A stretch of DNA of 64,000 nucleotides from Thamnaconus septentrionalis (taxonomy: Eukaryota > Chordata > Actinopteri > Tetraodontiformes > Monacanthidae). Shown in pieces: positions 37,801 through 49,761 of this stretch; within the stretch, counting starts at the first letter, position 1, and each line of letters begins with the position of its first letter. Location: NCBI GenBank assembly GCA_009823395.1, contig CM020507.1, forward strand, positions 13,196,001 to 13,260,000, in the 5' to 3' direction. The position numbers were made by a program, and so were the translations under genes. The notes below the pieces were generated by a model, which was not told the DNA's origin, did no database searches, and was given only the letters and a program-made list of their open reading frames with translations.

Positions 37801-40720
37801 CTGACCTTTTATCCTGCCTGTCGGCCATGAACAGTAAGACCAGTTAAAAAAAAAAGAAAAGAAAAGAAGCTATCAATATTTATGTATGTGTTGTTTCTTG
37901 AGAGTTAAGGAAGTAACAGGATTTGTCTGGAAACCCAAATTCCCATTTATGTAAAGTTCTTGTTTGCTGTCATTTAAAAGTTTTACTTGTATTCTGTATT
38001 CATGAGTTTCCACAAAACATTTTAATGCAAACAAATAAGAAATGATCCCTAGTAGATTTATGGAAATATCTCTTATTCCGTTGTGCTCTTGCTTGGGGTG
38101 GTTTTAAGGACGTTTCCAATCAGAGCTGATGTGTAAAATCTTTTCAAGGAAACTGGTTTGCAGATTTAACTCTTAGCAGTTATCTCACCTGACCATGTGC
38201 TGTGTGCGTCTTCCTGGATGTTTCCTTAACAAGTCTGGGAAACATGGCATTGACAGCCTGGAGGGATGAGGAGACCAAGTCTTCCATCGGCCTCATCCGG
38301 GGAGGAAATGTGACAGCCATTGTTGACAGGCATTCCAAAAATCCTGTTTTCACCCCTCAGCTGATTTTCTTCACCTCTCATTCTTCCGCTGGCCAAGCAG
38401 CAGCGTCCTGTGACATCAAGACGCTTTAATTAGCCCCATTAACTCACATCAAGCCACTTTAAGGAAAAATGGACTGATGATTTGATTGTTTGTCCTTATT
38501 TTTAAAACACATTTTTAGCAGTCTGCCTTTTATCCGCTTGATATTTTAGTGAAATGCTTTTTTCTCTCCACGTTTAGTTTTTGCCTTCTTTTGAAACTCG
38601 AACAGGGCCTGGCGTGCCAACATTGCAGCAAGCGTCGCCTTATTTTGCAATCGTGGCTCTCTCCTTTGTTGTCATGCATGTTGTCAAGAGTCCAGCCGGT
38701 GTATTTTCGGATGACAGCAACTTAACCTTTGCTATAAATGGGAAAGGTGGCTACTACTCGGTCGCGCTGTCCCAAGTGCACGTCAGTGCCAGTATTTGAT
38801 CCGAGGGCTGATTTGGGAAGCTGCTTTCGCAAAACTCTAGATAGGCCAATTAGTGCAGAATGATAGATGATGAGCAGCTCGGGCCGACAGGGTCGTGATA
38901 GAGGGGAGGAAGCAGTCCGTCCTGAATCCCAAATCTCTTCTGCTCTCTGCCAGCTTCGCGTCCTCTGCAGTCCAGTCACATCCTCATATTACACTGAGGG
39001 AATAGTTTGGTTTTTTGTTTTTTTTTTAATCTGTTTGATCCTTGCTCAGGTCAGGATGTCAATTCTAAGAAAAGAAAAATGCCTTTTATTAATGCTTTGA
39101 TGGTGAAAAATCAAAAAGAAAGCAGAACTTCTCCGACTGCAAGATAATCTGCCCGTTTCAAATGACCAGGTGGATGTTTTTAAATGTTCTTTCCTTCTGT
39201 TTTTTTTTTTTCTTAAAGATTAAAGGTAACATGTTTTGTGAGAAATCAAGATTCGCTACGAGTAGTAATTGGATTTGCAGGTATCCCAAGTAGATGAAGC
39301 GGGAAAATGCCATTTGCAGGGGTGGAGTGGAAAAAAACTTTGCGCGACTTGACATTTGTCTCGCATAAAAAGAGAGAAAAGCCAACAGATGGCGACTTCA
39401 AACATAAAGCACACCCGTTTTTTTTTTTTTTTTTTTTTGGTTTGTTTTGTTTTCGACAGGCGTGAAAAGACATCAACTAAGACAAGGAGTCTTCAGACGG
39501 AGGCTGAATACCAAGCGAGAAAAGCATAAAACATTTTGACAAAACATTGCCCAGTTTGTCTCTTTTTCCATTCCATCGGCCCCGTGTGTGATCCGTCTTC
39601 TTCTGTTCCTCCGTGGGCGCGCGTGTGTGTTTGCGAGTGCGTGCATGTGACACATCTGTTATGCGACAGATAAAAAAAAAGGTCAGTTTGGAGCAAAGGG
39701 CTCGTCCCCTCCCCCAATCACCGAGCTCTTGTCTATCCCCGCGCAAACACTCCTTCACCTGCAGCTGCACCTTGGTGAGCGCTGCCACCGTTCAAAGCAC
39801 ACACTCATCAGCTCACTTAGCGCTGATGAGAGCGTGATGCAACAGTACAGTGTCAGTGTTTCTGCGCGCACTGTACTCTGCTGATGTAGCCAGAAAGCGA
39901 GGGCGCCGGCTGGCGCTGCCAGCGCTCTATGAATGATGAATATGATTTCACATCAGCTTGATTTAACATGTTCTCGGCTGATATTGCGTTTCACGCAGCC
40001 GCTCTCATCCATCTTGATTATTGTCTTGTTGATCAAAGGTCCCCCTTCCAAAAAAAAGAATACCCTGCAAATGAAGCTGGCAGCTTTGACCCATAGCTTT
40101 CCTCTCCTTTACTTCTTCACTTCTCCTCCTTTTCTCCTCTTGGGTTCATTACATTACTATCCTTCCACTTTCTTTCCTTTCATTTGGCTTCGCTACTTCC
40201 TCTCCTCTTCCCAACCTTTCTCCCAGAACCCCCCCACCGCCACTCCTGAACTCCCCCATCCCTGTTCCATGTTCTCAGTTCTTCCAGTTCCTCTGGTCTC
40301 CCACCGGACCGGCAACTGACAACAGATTGTCCCCCAATTGAGTGTGAGGTGGCTACAGGGCGTCTCGCCGAGTCTGTTTTGCTAATTTATATTGAAATGA
40401 GCCATATTTTTCCTGGCTATTGTGGATGAAATTAATTATGTAAACTATCTGCGGGCTTCATTTGCATTTCTTGATTGATTCCGGCCTGTTCCGTGTATTC
40501 GACGCTTGGAGGAAGCGCAGATGAGAGATGGGCGCCGTCATGCACGTCTCTGAAAAGGCAGAGCCCCCCCTGAAAGTTCTGCACTTAATTGCCGCAAACA
40601 TCTGTCTTCGCATGTGTTGCATATATGCACGCGATCAAGTTTGTGTCTGCTTCTCTTTTTTTGAAACCTGTCATTGGTTTTATTGGGTGTTTTAACGGCT
40701 CAGTCACCTATTAGCATCAG
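33809..40720. other. grid2: grid2 intron, noncoding with simple repeats
   Basis: No splice-flanked coding segment is seen. It holds CA tracts near 34186, 34851-34876 and 36708-36735, a T homopolymer at 39419-39438, and an AT-rich segment near 37270-37480 that may be an old element. Segment 40381-40500 is a homeodomain-motif-rich candidate conserved block. Confidence 0.65.
34851..34876. repeat. (CA)n microsatellite
   Basis: Thirteen CA units. Confidence 0.95.
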
Positions 40721-40723
40721 AAC

Positions 40724-40985
40724 CAGCTCAGTGGTCTAGTGGTAGAGTGTCCGCCCTGAGACTGGTAGGTTGTGGGTTTGATCCCCGGCCGAGTCATACC
40801 AAAGACTATAAAAATGGTTCCATTGCCTCCCTGCTTGGCACTCAGTATTCGGGGTTGGAATTGGGGGGTCAGATCACCCAATGATTCACGGGCGCAGCAC
40901 TGCAGCTGCCCACCGCTCCCTCAGGGGATGAGTCAAATGCGGAGGACAAATTTCGCATCCTTCGGGATGTGACAATCACTGGGAC
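40724..40985 (+). mobile_element. tRNA-derived SINE, second family
   Basis: The head has a good A box, TGGTCTAGTGG (40732-40742), and B box, GGTTTGATCCC (40775-40785), 32 bp apart, as in tRNA genes. The body (CATTGCCTCCCTGCTTGGCA onwards) ends TGTGACAATCACTGGGACTT. It does not match the body of the 33314 element, so it is a different family. No convincing target duplication was found, and it is not an intact tRNA gene because the acceptor and anticodon arms do not pair. Confidence 0.75.
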
Positions 40986-41559
40986 TTTATTCTCCCTCTT
41001 ATATATTCAGCAAAAGCTAACAGAGCCTTGGTATGCCTGCCTGCCTGCCTTCTTGCTCGCCTGTCTGAGGCTGCTGCTCTCCTTCATACCAATAAGAACA
41101 ACCCAGTTAAATAAGACGCTGAAGGCTTGCAGAGGGACACCATCAACCTCTGGGCTGTATCCTCTGCGAAGCCATCAATCCTTCGACTAAAGCTAGGCAT
41201 AATAGCGTTGTGTCAGGACTCGTGCTGTGCTGCAAAACATATTAATGTTGCCCATAATGAGTTTGACAGCCCAATATGGTTGTCAGGGATCCGGAGAGCC
41301 TCTTTCTGGCCAACACTGCCCCCAAATGGCCAAGTGGTGTCTTAGCAGCTGCAGCCAAAACCTGCAGTGTTGTCGCATTTTGTACCGCCTTTGATTCTCT
41401 GAGCATTTCAACTCAACTTTCCATGCATTTTCTTTTGAAAAAGAATGAGTTTCTCGATGCAGATACACCCGATTTGAGTATCTGGATCAGATATGTTGTT
41501 TTAAGTATTACAAATCTTTGCTCATGGTCTGCTGTTCTTGTTTCCTTTTGCATCCTCAG

Positions 41560-41800
41560 AATCTTGGAGCTCCAGCAGAACGGGGACATGGACATACTGA
41601 AGCTGAAGTGGTGGCCCAGAGACAGCCCCTGTGACCTGTACAGCTCAGTGCAGACGCGGCAGCGCAGCAACGCCCTGGACATCCACAGCTTTGCTGGCGT
41701 TTTCTGCGTCCTGGCAGCCGGAGTGGTGCTCTCCTGCCTCATCGCCATGGTGGAGAGCTGGTGGTCTCGGAGGAAGGGCTCTAGAGTTCCTTCCAAGGAG
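41560..41800 (+). CDS. grid2: grid2 exon, end of S2, M4 helix and start of cytoplasmic tail
   Basis: The first base completes the Arg codon of the previous exon, followed by 80 codons starting [19 protein letters not shown] and ending KGSRVPSKE. The segment [20 protein letters not shown] is the outer part of the M4 membrane helix, which closes on IAMVESWW and a basic stop-transfer RRKGSR. This matches GluD2 and not GluD1, whose M4 flank reads LKLHSFAGVF and lacks the RVPSKE motif. The acceptor is TCCTCAG|A. The donor GAG|GTAAGG leaves phase 0, which lets it join either the exon at 51267 or the candidate exon at 48510. The frame happens to stay open 284 nt upstream into the intron, but that part has no GluD similarity. 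Confidence 0.97.
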
Positions 41801-42764
41801 GTAAGGAGATGGCTGGCCGAGACAACGTGGTCCGGAGGGTCTGCGGCCCCCTGGTGTGATAGAGGGCTCCAAATGAATATATAAGGAAGGAGGCGTTTAT
41901 ATATGGCTACAGCAACAAAGATAGCAAAAAATAATCAAACTAAAGTACCAGAAAGGAGAAACATCATGTAGCCCTGAATCAGTCAGTTTAGAAGCATCCT
42001 TTTTTCCATTTCTCTGTAAATCCTTTCCAAGATAATCCCGAGGGAGCTTTATTTGGAATAATTTGATCTGGCACTGATTTATTTTAATTAATTTTCTAAG
42101 TCTTATTTTTTTTTCTCTGCAAACAATGGGAATCAGATGGTAAAGAAAGTGTACACAACTCATGCTGATTGTTCTTGTTGACAGAAGCGTCGGACAGCGT
42201 GATGCTTGCTGTTTTAACGAGCGCTTATCTGAAATATAAAGACCTACAACACACAAATAAAAAACATGGATACATAAATGAATAAATAGACGCGTTTCAT
42301 TCACTCCAATGTTGGTGCAAATTCTAAGTTGACTCCAGTCTCAGCTCATCTAACTTTTTACAGCTATTTCCCATTGATCTGCAGTCTTTGTCTACTATGG
42401 CCGCCAATTCGCTCGAGGCTAGCACCATTTCAACAGGCTAATCGACCACCTTTCTGACACAAGAAAAGAGTCACAAAACAGAGAGGGACACGGCCGGAGG
42501 GCCCGTCACGACAACGCCTCCCCGAGTCTCCCAACGCCGAGTGCGATGGAGCTGGGTGGATACACAAAAGATGACCATCACTGAATGCAGACTGTCTAAC
42601 TGATGACTCAGACTACTAGAAGCTAATAGGACTCCTGTCCCATCTCTTTAATCTTCGGCGTCATTCTAATTTAGGGTCCCGCCGTGAATAAATGAGACAA
42701 GATGACAAAACGATAGGAATGGAAAATTTTGACTCGAGCCCGTATGATTTAGTGGCAGATAAGG

Positions 42765-42782
42765 TTTTTTTTTTTTTTTTTC
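42765..42782. repeat. Poly(T) tract
   Basis: A homopolymer of about 18 T. Confidence 0.85.
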
Positions 42783-44165
42783 CTTTCCTTTCCCCCCTCT
42801 TCCTTGTCATGATAAAAGACTGATAACGCCGATCATCTGGAAAGTAATTTGGGAATGGAGTTTTCCCATGAAAAGCCGGTGAAGCACATGGTTCAATTGA
42901 ATGAGCAGCTTTTACCCAAACAAGTCAGTGATTGAGTTCGAAATACAGCATGCAGAGCGGCCTTGAGGGAAAGGAAAGCTAGACAAGCAAGCCTGGGTTT
43001 TTTGTTGTTGTTGTTGTTGTTTTTGTTTTCTGGCACCAAGCACTCAGATGTGCAACAAAGCCTGGAAGAAATCATTGTCATCCGAGGCAGTCGGGTCTTA
43101 AACTCCTAAACTCCAAGTTAGTTGCAACCAGGCACATTTGACATACTATTCTAAGGTTTCCCGCAGTTTTGTTGTGGAAGTCCCACAGAACTGCTGACCA
43201 GCAGGTCATTTATCACATTTACCGCCCCGGCGTCTTGGCCTTGCTAAATTGTATTCAGACTCTACGTGGATTCATCTTGATTCTTTCTCAAAAGAAAGTG
43301 TCGGTTTGAAAGTTCACACACACACACACACGCACACACACAGTTACCCCTCATGGTCACACAAGTGGGAGCGAGTGAGTCTCGTACTCGGATTCCTTCT
43401 GGTGCACCACGCCTCCATTATGTTCCCCAGCAGCGAGCCTCCGATATTAGCGCCGGTCGAAACTGCAGCCCGAACGCAATCTGATCGCCTCGGCTTTCAT
43501 TTTGTTTATTCAATATTGCCGTGCTCGACGCTGCGGTTTAAACGTTTGCGCTCGGCTCCGCCGCCTCACTCTCGCGGTACTAAGTAATGAGAAAATCAGG
43601 TGCGAACATTGCTTTTCCCCCAGCAAAGCCAGAGCGGGATCAGATAATTGCTGCTTGCTTCCTGGTATTTGTTACGCCCCCCCCCGCCACTCTAATGTTC
43701 CCCCTCCTGCACACAGACTCACATTGATCACTTATGATCAGGTGGCAATAATCCCGCGTTGCACACGCTGCTGGTGCCGACGCACAACCGTGACCCCTGA
43801 GACTCCACCACCCGCGCAGCCACCAGCTTTAATCTGTCATTCGGATCAGCGGCCGCAGAGACGCCGTCGATGCCGCAGCCACGTTAAGCACAGCGTGGTT
43901 GAGCCACAGGACGCACAAACACAACAAGCACCCTGCCATCTTCATTAGCCACTTTAAAGGCTGCCAGCAGAATCAGAGTGCAGAGAGGCATAACGAGGCA
44001 GCAGCTAGCGCCTAATTCCAATGAATCACAGGTTTTCATGATGAGTTTCTCAGCACAGACGTCGGTGGTTAAAAAAAACAATTATAAAGAATTAAAAATA
44101 ACCGGTCTCTCAACACCTTATGCATTTGTGGGACTGTACGTTAAAAATCACTCCTCCTGTTAATA

Positions 44166-44394
44166 CAGTCATCCCTGACCCACATGCTGCCTCCTGCACG
44201 TGCACTGTGCCATCCAGGTCACAGCTGCATGTTTCACCAAGATAATGGTCTTGTTATTAATGAGCAAAGTATATATTTGTATAGTATATCAAATCAATTG
44301 TATTTATCTGTGTCTCTCTCATGTAGCCACAAAACAAGATTTTTCTGCAAATATTTAACATTCAGGGCGTCCAAAAACTTTTTTTCATGACTGT
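44166..44394. mobile_element. Decayed Tc1/mariner-like relic, about 230 bp
   Basis: The ends TACAGTCAT (from 44164) and ATGACTGTA (to 44396) are inverted copies that include the TA dinucleotide used by Tc1/mariner insertion. The right end also has GTCCAAAAACTTTTTTTCATG wording typical of fish Tc1 ends. An internal frame reads CMFHQDNG, similar to the transposase motif around FQQDNDPKH. It is heavily deleted and not functional. Confidence 0.6.
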
Positions 44395-44975
44395 ATGTGC
44401 GCAAATGCATTAACAGTGAATGCATTCTCCTTGTTAATAGCACAGTGGTTCATAACCCATCGTAAAAGGAGTTTTCCCATGCTCAGCGAAAACAGATTCT
44501 CTTTTTAATTATTTATCACCAAACCGTGTCAAAAGTTGAATTAAAAAAATCTTCAAGAGTAATTGCAGCGCGACGTAATATCAACACAACCCAACGATGC
44601 CATGGTGAAAACGAGCTCGGCTCAGTCAGCCGCGGCGGTTTTTGATGCTTGACCCCTGCCATCTACCCTTCACCTCCATCAAAGACACCACTTATTGATT
44701 TCCGTTCTCCCAAGTTTAGCCCTGGTTTACCAGTGAACCTGAAGAAGAGCCCAGTGTGCTTCAAACGGACGGGGTAATTAAACAATATGACCAGCGCACG
44801 CGCTCGCACGTACGCCAGGCCCCTCTCAGTGAGACAGCGGGACCCAAAGTTCCGCTGTCACTTGCCCAACAAGTGCAACATTGTGGAAGCCCGGGGAGGA
44901 TTTATCTCTGCTCTGATAAGGATACCTTCAGGCTGGAAACAGACGTCCTGTCAGTAGAAGCCACTGCAGCGTGAA

Positions 44976-45002
44976 AACACACACACACACACACACACAC
45001 GC
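44976..45002. repeat. (CA)n microsatellite
   Basis: About 13 CA units. Confidence 0.95.
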
Positions 45003-46120
45003 ACAAACCTCAGCTGCTCTCTTTTTTTTCCTCATCCGCCGAATCGCTCCTTTTTTTCTCGCTGTGATCTTGTCACAGTATATTTTCAATAACAGTGATG
45101 GTGCCACACAGAGAGTCTCGAGCCATCTGCGCACAAATATGTTTCCAAATGGGTGACCAGCTGCTGAAAGTTTGCCGAGAAGCCGAGCTCGTGGGGTTGG
45201 GGAGTGGGGGATGGGAGGGGCAAGCTGGGATCGCTGCGGCGTGTCCTCCAACCCCTCCTCCGCCCTCCCCGTCCCCTCCGGATGGAGGCAAGGAGACAAA
45301 TTCAAGTGAACTTCAAAGCAGCTCATCAGATAGATTGCGCCTGTTGCGCTTTATTGGCTGGGGGATGGGGGCGGAGGGATGGGAGGTGTGGGGGTGAGGA
45401 TGGGACTCGCCCGCTCCCTGCATCCAATTTAGCCTTAGTCACGGCCAATGAAGTGAAGTCTGCTGTGTTTTAATGTCATCTCGCTTCCCTAAGATAAATT
45501 AATAAAGTGAAGCAAAGCGTGGAGCTTGTAATTGTTTTGGGCCAGACACCTCGCTCCCTGTCGCTTTACGACGAGGAACTCGCTGGCCCCGGCCCCCGCC
45601 ATCCTCGGGATTGTTTTTGGCGCCGGCTGGGGACAGCGTGCGCTTTTCTGCAAGCTTTGCTTAAAATTATTCCTGATGACGAGCTCTTTTTTCGGTATAG
45701 GAACCGGGGGGGAAAAATCTTGGCTCAAAACGGCAAGTTTGCAGCATGAGAAACATGAAGGAGGGACGGAGGGGGTTGCCGGCCGCGCCTTCAGCATGAG
45801 GACTCCAGCAGCCTTCCAGCCTCGCTGCTGAAAGTGCATAAAAGCTCCCGCAGCCTGAGAATTCCGGCTGAAATCGTCCGTCCCGGCGTGATTTGAACGG
45901 TTTTCCCGGCCGTTAAACGTGTAATAATCCATCCATCCCGCTGCATTTCAAATCAGGTTGGGAGCCGACGAATCGCGACCTCCCGCGCGTGAAAATGTAA
46001 TTCTGTGCGTTTTCCCAACGCGAACGCCGATCATTTTGAGTCCAGGAAATCAAAAGTCGCCCAAAGGTGACAGATGGCTCTTCCCCCACGTGCACACGCG
46101 CACATTTCTTCCACCCAGCG

Positions 46121-46158
46121 CCTCCTCCTCCTCCTCCTCCTCCTCCTCCTCCTCCTCC
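46121..46158. repeat. (CTC)n trinucleotide repeat
   Basis: About 12 CTC units in a CpG-rich part of the intron. It is open in all frames, and the resulting poly-Pro/Ser frames are artefacts. Confidence 0.93.
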
Positions 46159-46267
46159 ATCATCCCCGCTTTTCGTGAGGGTTAATGTGACAAACGCTCA
46201 GACTTTCTATCCAGCCAAGGGAATATTTTCGCAAAAAAGCCCTCGACACTGACACGGATGAGAAGGA

Positions 46268-46350
46268 TTCCATTCAAAGATTCAAGGTTTTTCTCATGTC
46301 ATTGTCATTGTGTTTCTCAATTAGTGGCTACGGTGCAAAATAAAAGCTTC
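46268..46350 (+). repeat. Fragment resembling a dispersed teleost repeat
   Basis: ATTCAAAGATTCAAGGTTTT followed by CTCATGTCATTGTCATTGTG resembles a dispersed fish repeat whose wording is TTCAAAGATTCAA...TTGTCATG. No termini are visible. Confidence 0.35.
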
Positions 46351-48509
46351 CATAAAATCACAAACGCACACAATCAGAACGCACATTGATGTCCAGTGTG
46401 GTTGCAAACATGCGTCCTCGGCCCCCCGGTGCTTCTCTGTCTACACCCATTTCCTCGCTCAAGCAACAGGCAAATCCAGATTTTTTTATTTTGTTTTATT
46501 TTTTTTGCCTCTAATTATCCTACTTTGCTCACGCTGACGCTCGCCCTTCAAACGCTCCCTGCCGACACTTCATCCCCGCCCCGCCTGCTGCCCATCCAGT
46601 ACATGTTTGAACTCAGCCGACTGGACTTGAACTTGTGTGTTTCTCTTGTGTTTCTCTTGTGTCTCCTAACGCAACGACGACATTGCTGTGCATCCACTAC
46701 TACATTCATGCTGTGTGCTGCCCTAGCGGTCGTGCTGTGCTTCTGTGTTGTGTTGTGTGTCGTGTTATATTAAATCGTGTGTGTGTGTGTGTGTGCTGTC
46801 GTCAGCTGTGCTTACGCTTCTCGATGTTGTCAAAGTTGTTTTATTATTTGCTAGATAACCCCTTGAGTTGTTGCAACTCGTTTACAAGGGGGGTCCTACA
46901 CATGTGACATCAAAGACATAACACAACGGAAGGAAACAATACAGCAAAATACTCACAATAAAGCAATAAGACAACACAGACACACAAGAGTCATTAGACA
47001 AGTTGCAACTAGAATTTGTGCAGATGTTCAGTGAGATATGATGACAGTGAATGAAAGCCTGTGCAAGATCTTTCAAGATACGTGGATTCTCCATGTAGCC
47101 GTGATGTGATGCAAGTCACTGGATTCACACACAATCCCTCCCCCTTGTTGTTTCCTGCAAGTCATTTGGCTACCACTTCAGAGTGCTAGCGCATCACCCG
47201 GAGTGCTTTTTTTGTCCTGAAGTTTTTCAAGGCGGTCACCTCACCCCCATAACGCAACACTCTGACTGGGCCTAAAAGCATCTGAAGGCGCCGCTCGATG
47301 GCAGCCACTGCTATTTGGGCAACGATTGAACGAGTCAAGGTGCTCTTAACGTTTGCGCCGGAAAGCCGCTGTAAATTTTTTGACGTCTTGATTCTTTTAG
47401 ACTCGCTATTTGCAGATAAGCGTCTGGAGCGGCCAGGGGTGAGGGGGGTGGGTGGCTCAATCCCGTAAGAAACGGCGCCGAGCGAGGGCTCCGGCATCGG
47501 AGCCAAGTGGTTATAGATCTGGGCGAGACGAGCGCGACGGCCCCGAACGCTGTCAGGAAGATGAAAAATGAACACAGAGGCCGAGCGTGCGGCATCTTTT
47601 TATCCCCCCCCCAACCCATTTCTCATTCATAAACAGGGCGGCCGTTGCAAGCTTTTCTTCGGCGCTACTTATATGTGTCTCTCTGAGGTTTGTATGAAAG
47701 AGTTCTGCCAATTGGAATCAGCAGCCAGCGTCCTGGAGCTAATCTCTTGACTGCCGCATTGATAAAATTTCAACGAGCTTCACTGTCAGAGCTCTTCCAT
47801 ATGGGTTGCATCTGTGGTTTTTTTGACCGTGTCTGATACTCCACCTGAGCTGTAGACTTAGCATGAGGGGAGCGGCCGTTTCCTTCTCCACGCGGCCCAA
47901 AAATGCGTGAAGAGCCGACGAATTGGCCGCAACCTGCTCATTCTAACTCTACGTGACGATGTGGCTCACTGTGGCTCTCACATTGCTGTTTTTGCTTTTT
48001 GCTTTGTTTTTGTAGATAAGTACTCTGTGTTGAGGGGTGTAGCGGGCGAGGGGAAGAATGAGAGGGAGTGAGGAGGGGGAGAGAGATCAGTACAAAATGG
48101 CATTTAAACGTCTCCCCCCCTTTCCAGGTACACAACAACTACGGCGACTGTGCGAGTGTCTCGCTGGGGACACGGCACAGAGCCACCTGCTTTCCACTGT
48201 GTGTGCTGACTGACTGCCGTGTCTTTCTTCTCGCTCACCCCCCACACCCCACCCCACCCCCACCTGTCTGTCTCTCCGATTGTCTCCTCTTCCTCCTCCG
48301 CCCTGACATCCTTCCATCTGCCTGATCTCGTCCTCGTCCGTCACTCACCCCTCCTCCACGTCTCGTCCGACGTTTGATCTGCCTGCCTCCGTGTCTGTCC
48401 GTCTGTCTGTCTGTCTGGCTTTCTTTTTCTTTCTGTTCCTTGGTTGGGCTCGATCTATTCAACCTGCACGCACGCCAACACTCCTGCCCCTACCCAACGC
48501 TCACACCAG

Positions 48510-48794
48510 ACGCAGGCGGACGGCCCGTCTGCCAGGCCAGCTGCCGACACGTGCCACCACAGCCCCAACGAGCGGCCCCTGGGCCTGGGCGGTCCGACCC
48601 AGAACCAGACCCCCAACGCCACCATCCCCACCGCCACCGCCACCCACTACCAGCCGCCGGCGTGCTGCGACATCCCCTGCGCCCTGATCGTGCAGCACTC
48701 CTACGAGCCCTCCAACCCCTCCGAGCTCACCCCCAAAATGAGAATGACCACCTTCACCACCTCGCCTCCCACCCCAAGGTTATACATACAGTAG
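48510..48794 (+). CDS. Candidate alternative terminal exon of grid2
   Basis: A coding-like segment of 94 codons plus stop, read in the frame with codons starting at 48510. It begins TQADGPSARPAADTCHHSPN and ends TTSPPTPRLYIQ. Nearly every third position is G or C (AAC, ATC, TAC, CTG, GTG, GAG), unlike the other two frames. It is preceded by a pyrimidine-rich tract and the acceptor CACCAG, and starts in phase 0, exactly the phase left by the 41560-41800 exon. No good donor exists in phase 0; the AAG|GTTATA at 48778 would leave phase 2 and shift the frame of the 51267 exon, so a terminal exon fits best. The encoded tail lacks the GTSI PDZ ligand. I do not recognise it from any family. Alternatives are an exon of an unrecognised gene or a CpG-rich noncoding patch. 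Confidence 0.45.
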   Translation, partial: TQADGPSARPAADTCHHSPNERPLGLGGPTQNQTPNATIPTATATHYQPPACCDIPCALIVQHSYEPSNPSELTPKMRMTTFTTSPPTPRLYIQ

Positions 48795-49755
48795 GGGGGG
48801 CCGTAGAAAAGAGACGATCGGTTAGTAGCGCCCGGGCGCCGACGCCAGGTTTTTGAAACGTTGTAACATATGGGGTGTTGATGGAGAGGCGCGGCGGAGA
48901 TCAGGGGTCCGGCGTCGCTGCTTCCCGGGCAGCAGAAGCTCTCCGCTGGAAGCTAATGTACCTCTCTCAATTATGTTTATACCGCTGGCTCGCCGCCAGC
49001 GGGGGTTATACGTGCAATAATGCCTTTCCGCCATTGGAGGGCGCTGCCTCTCCATCTAAGACGGAGCGCCAAGCGGACACCGTCGCCAGCTCTGTAAAGT
49101 GGCGTGCACGAGCCCGCGATAAGAGTATTTATTTTATGCAACATAAATATTTTTCTGCAAAGCCTTATTTTATATATTTAAAAAAAAAACGACGTTTGGC
49201 TTTGCTTTTGAAAACAAGGACTCCGTGTTATTAGTTAGTTAGGTTACTTTTCATGACAGTCTATAGGTCATCTTGAGATCTCACATCTTTAGCACTTTAA
49301 CAACAACACGTCAGTCTCCTTTACAGCGATGCAAATTCCCCCTGGGTCGTTCCTCCTTCCCCCCAGTCCTGCTCTATCAGTCCTCAGACTCACCGTCGAG
49401 CCCCCTCTTCACGATGACCCCCTTGTTTTTTCTCACCAACCGTCCTTTCTTTTTAAAAACCTTCCTGATCTCCCAGCCTCAAAGTCCAGTCCACACCCCC
49501 AGTGTGAGTGTGTGTGTGTAAAGCCAGCGTCAAGGCAAGCGTGTGCGCCCCCGCTGGTCTTCTCCTTCCGTCCACCTATTTCAGTCCATAGATGGCCACC
49601 GGGGGGCGCCAATCCTGTCGGCCCCCACTACAGTCCACGAGCTACTACACAATATGTCCAGAGCCCCTCCCCCTGTCCAGATCCCCCAGACCCAGAGGAC
49701 ACGGTCAGTAACTCTCTGTCAATATGCAAAACACTGTCTACACCCTCCCCACCAA

Positions 49756-49761
49756 AATAAA
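49756..49761 (+). promoter_or_regulatory. Poly(A) signal candidate for the alternative grid2 isoform
   Basis: AATAAA lies 962 nt after the stop of the 48510 exon and is followed within 40 nt by T/C-rich sequence. It would give that terminal exon a 3' UTR of about 1 kb. AATAAA alone is a weak predictor. Confidence 0.3.

Larger units (their letters stand above)
41801..48509. other. grid2: grid2 intron, first part
   Basis: Mostly noncoding. CpG density rises from about 43380, with GC-rich patches at 43400-43900, 45540-46100 and 47190-47660. Several overlapping open frames in these patches lack consistent codon bias and flanking splice sites. A CAG acceptor-like site at 48125-48127 opens a short phase-0 frame that I did not accept as an exon. 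Confidence 0.6.

Noticed and set aside
40724..40800. Possible tRNA gene (good A and B boxes)
   Set aside because: The arms do not form a complete cloverleaf and the sequence continues into a SINE body, so it is a retroposon head.
41276..41559. Upstream open extension of the M4 exon frame
   Set aside because: It is separated from the exon by a good acceptor, has no GluD similarity, and AT-rich codons differ sharply from the exon.
43380..47660. CpG-rich patches with several open frames as extra exons
   Set aside because: Frames overlap in all phases with no consistent GC3 bias, no recognised domain and no matched splice pairs.
48128..48325. A phase-0 open frame after a CAG acceptor, beginning VHNNYGDCASVSLGTRHRAT
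   Set aside because: Codon bias fades after about 20 codons into a C-rich repeat, no usable donor follows, and it would compete with the better candidate at 48510. It may deserve a transcript check but I do not annotate it.
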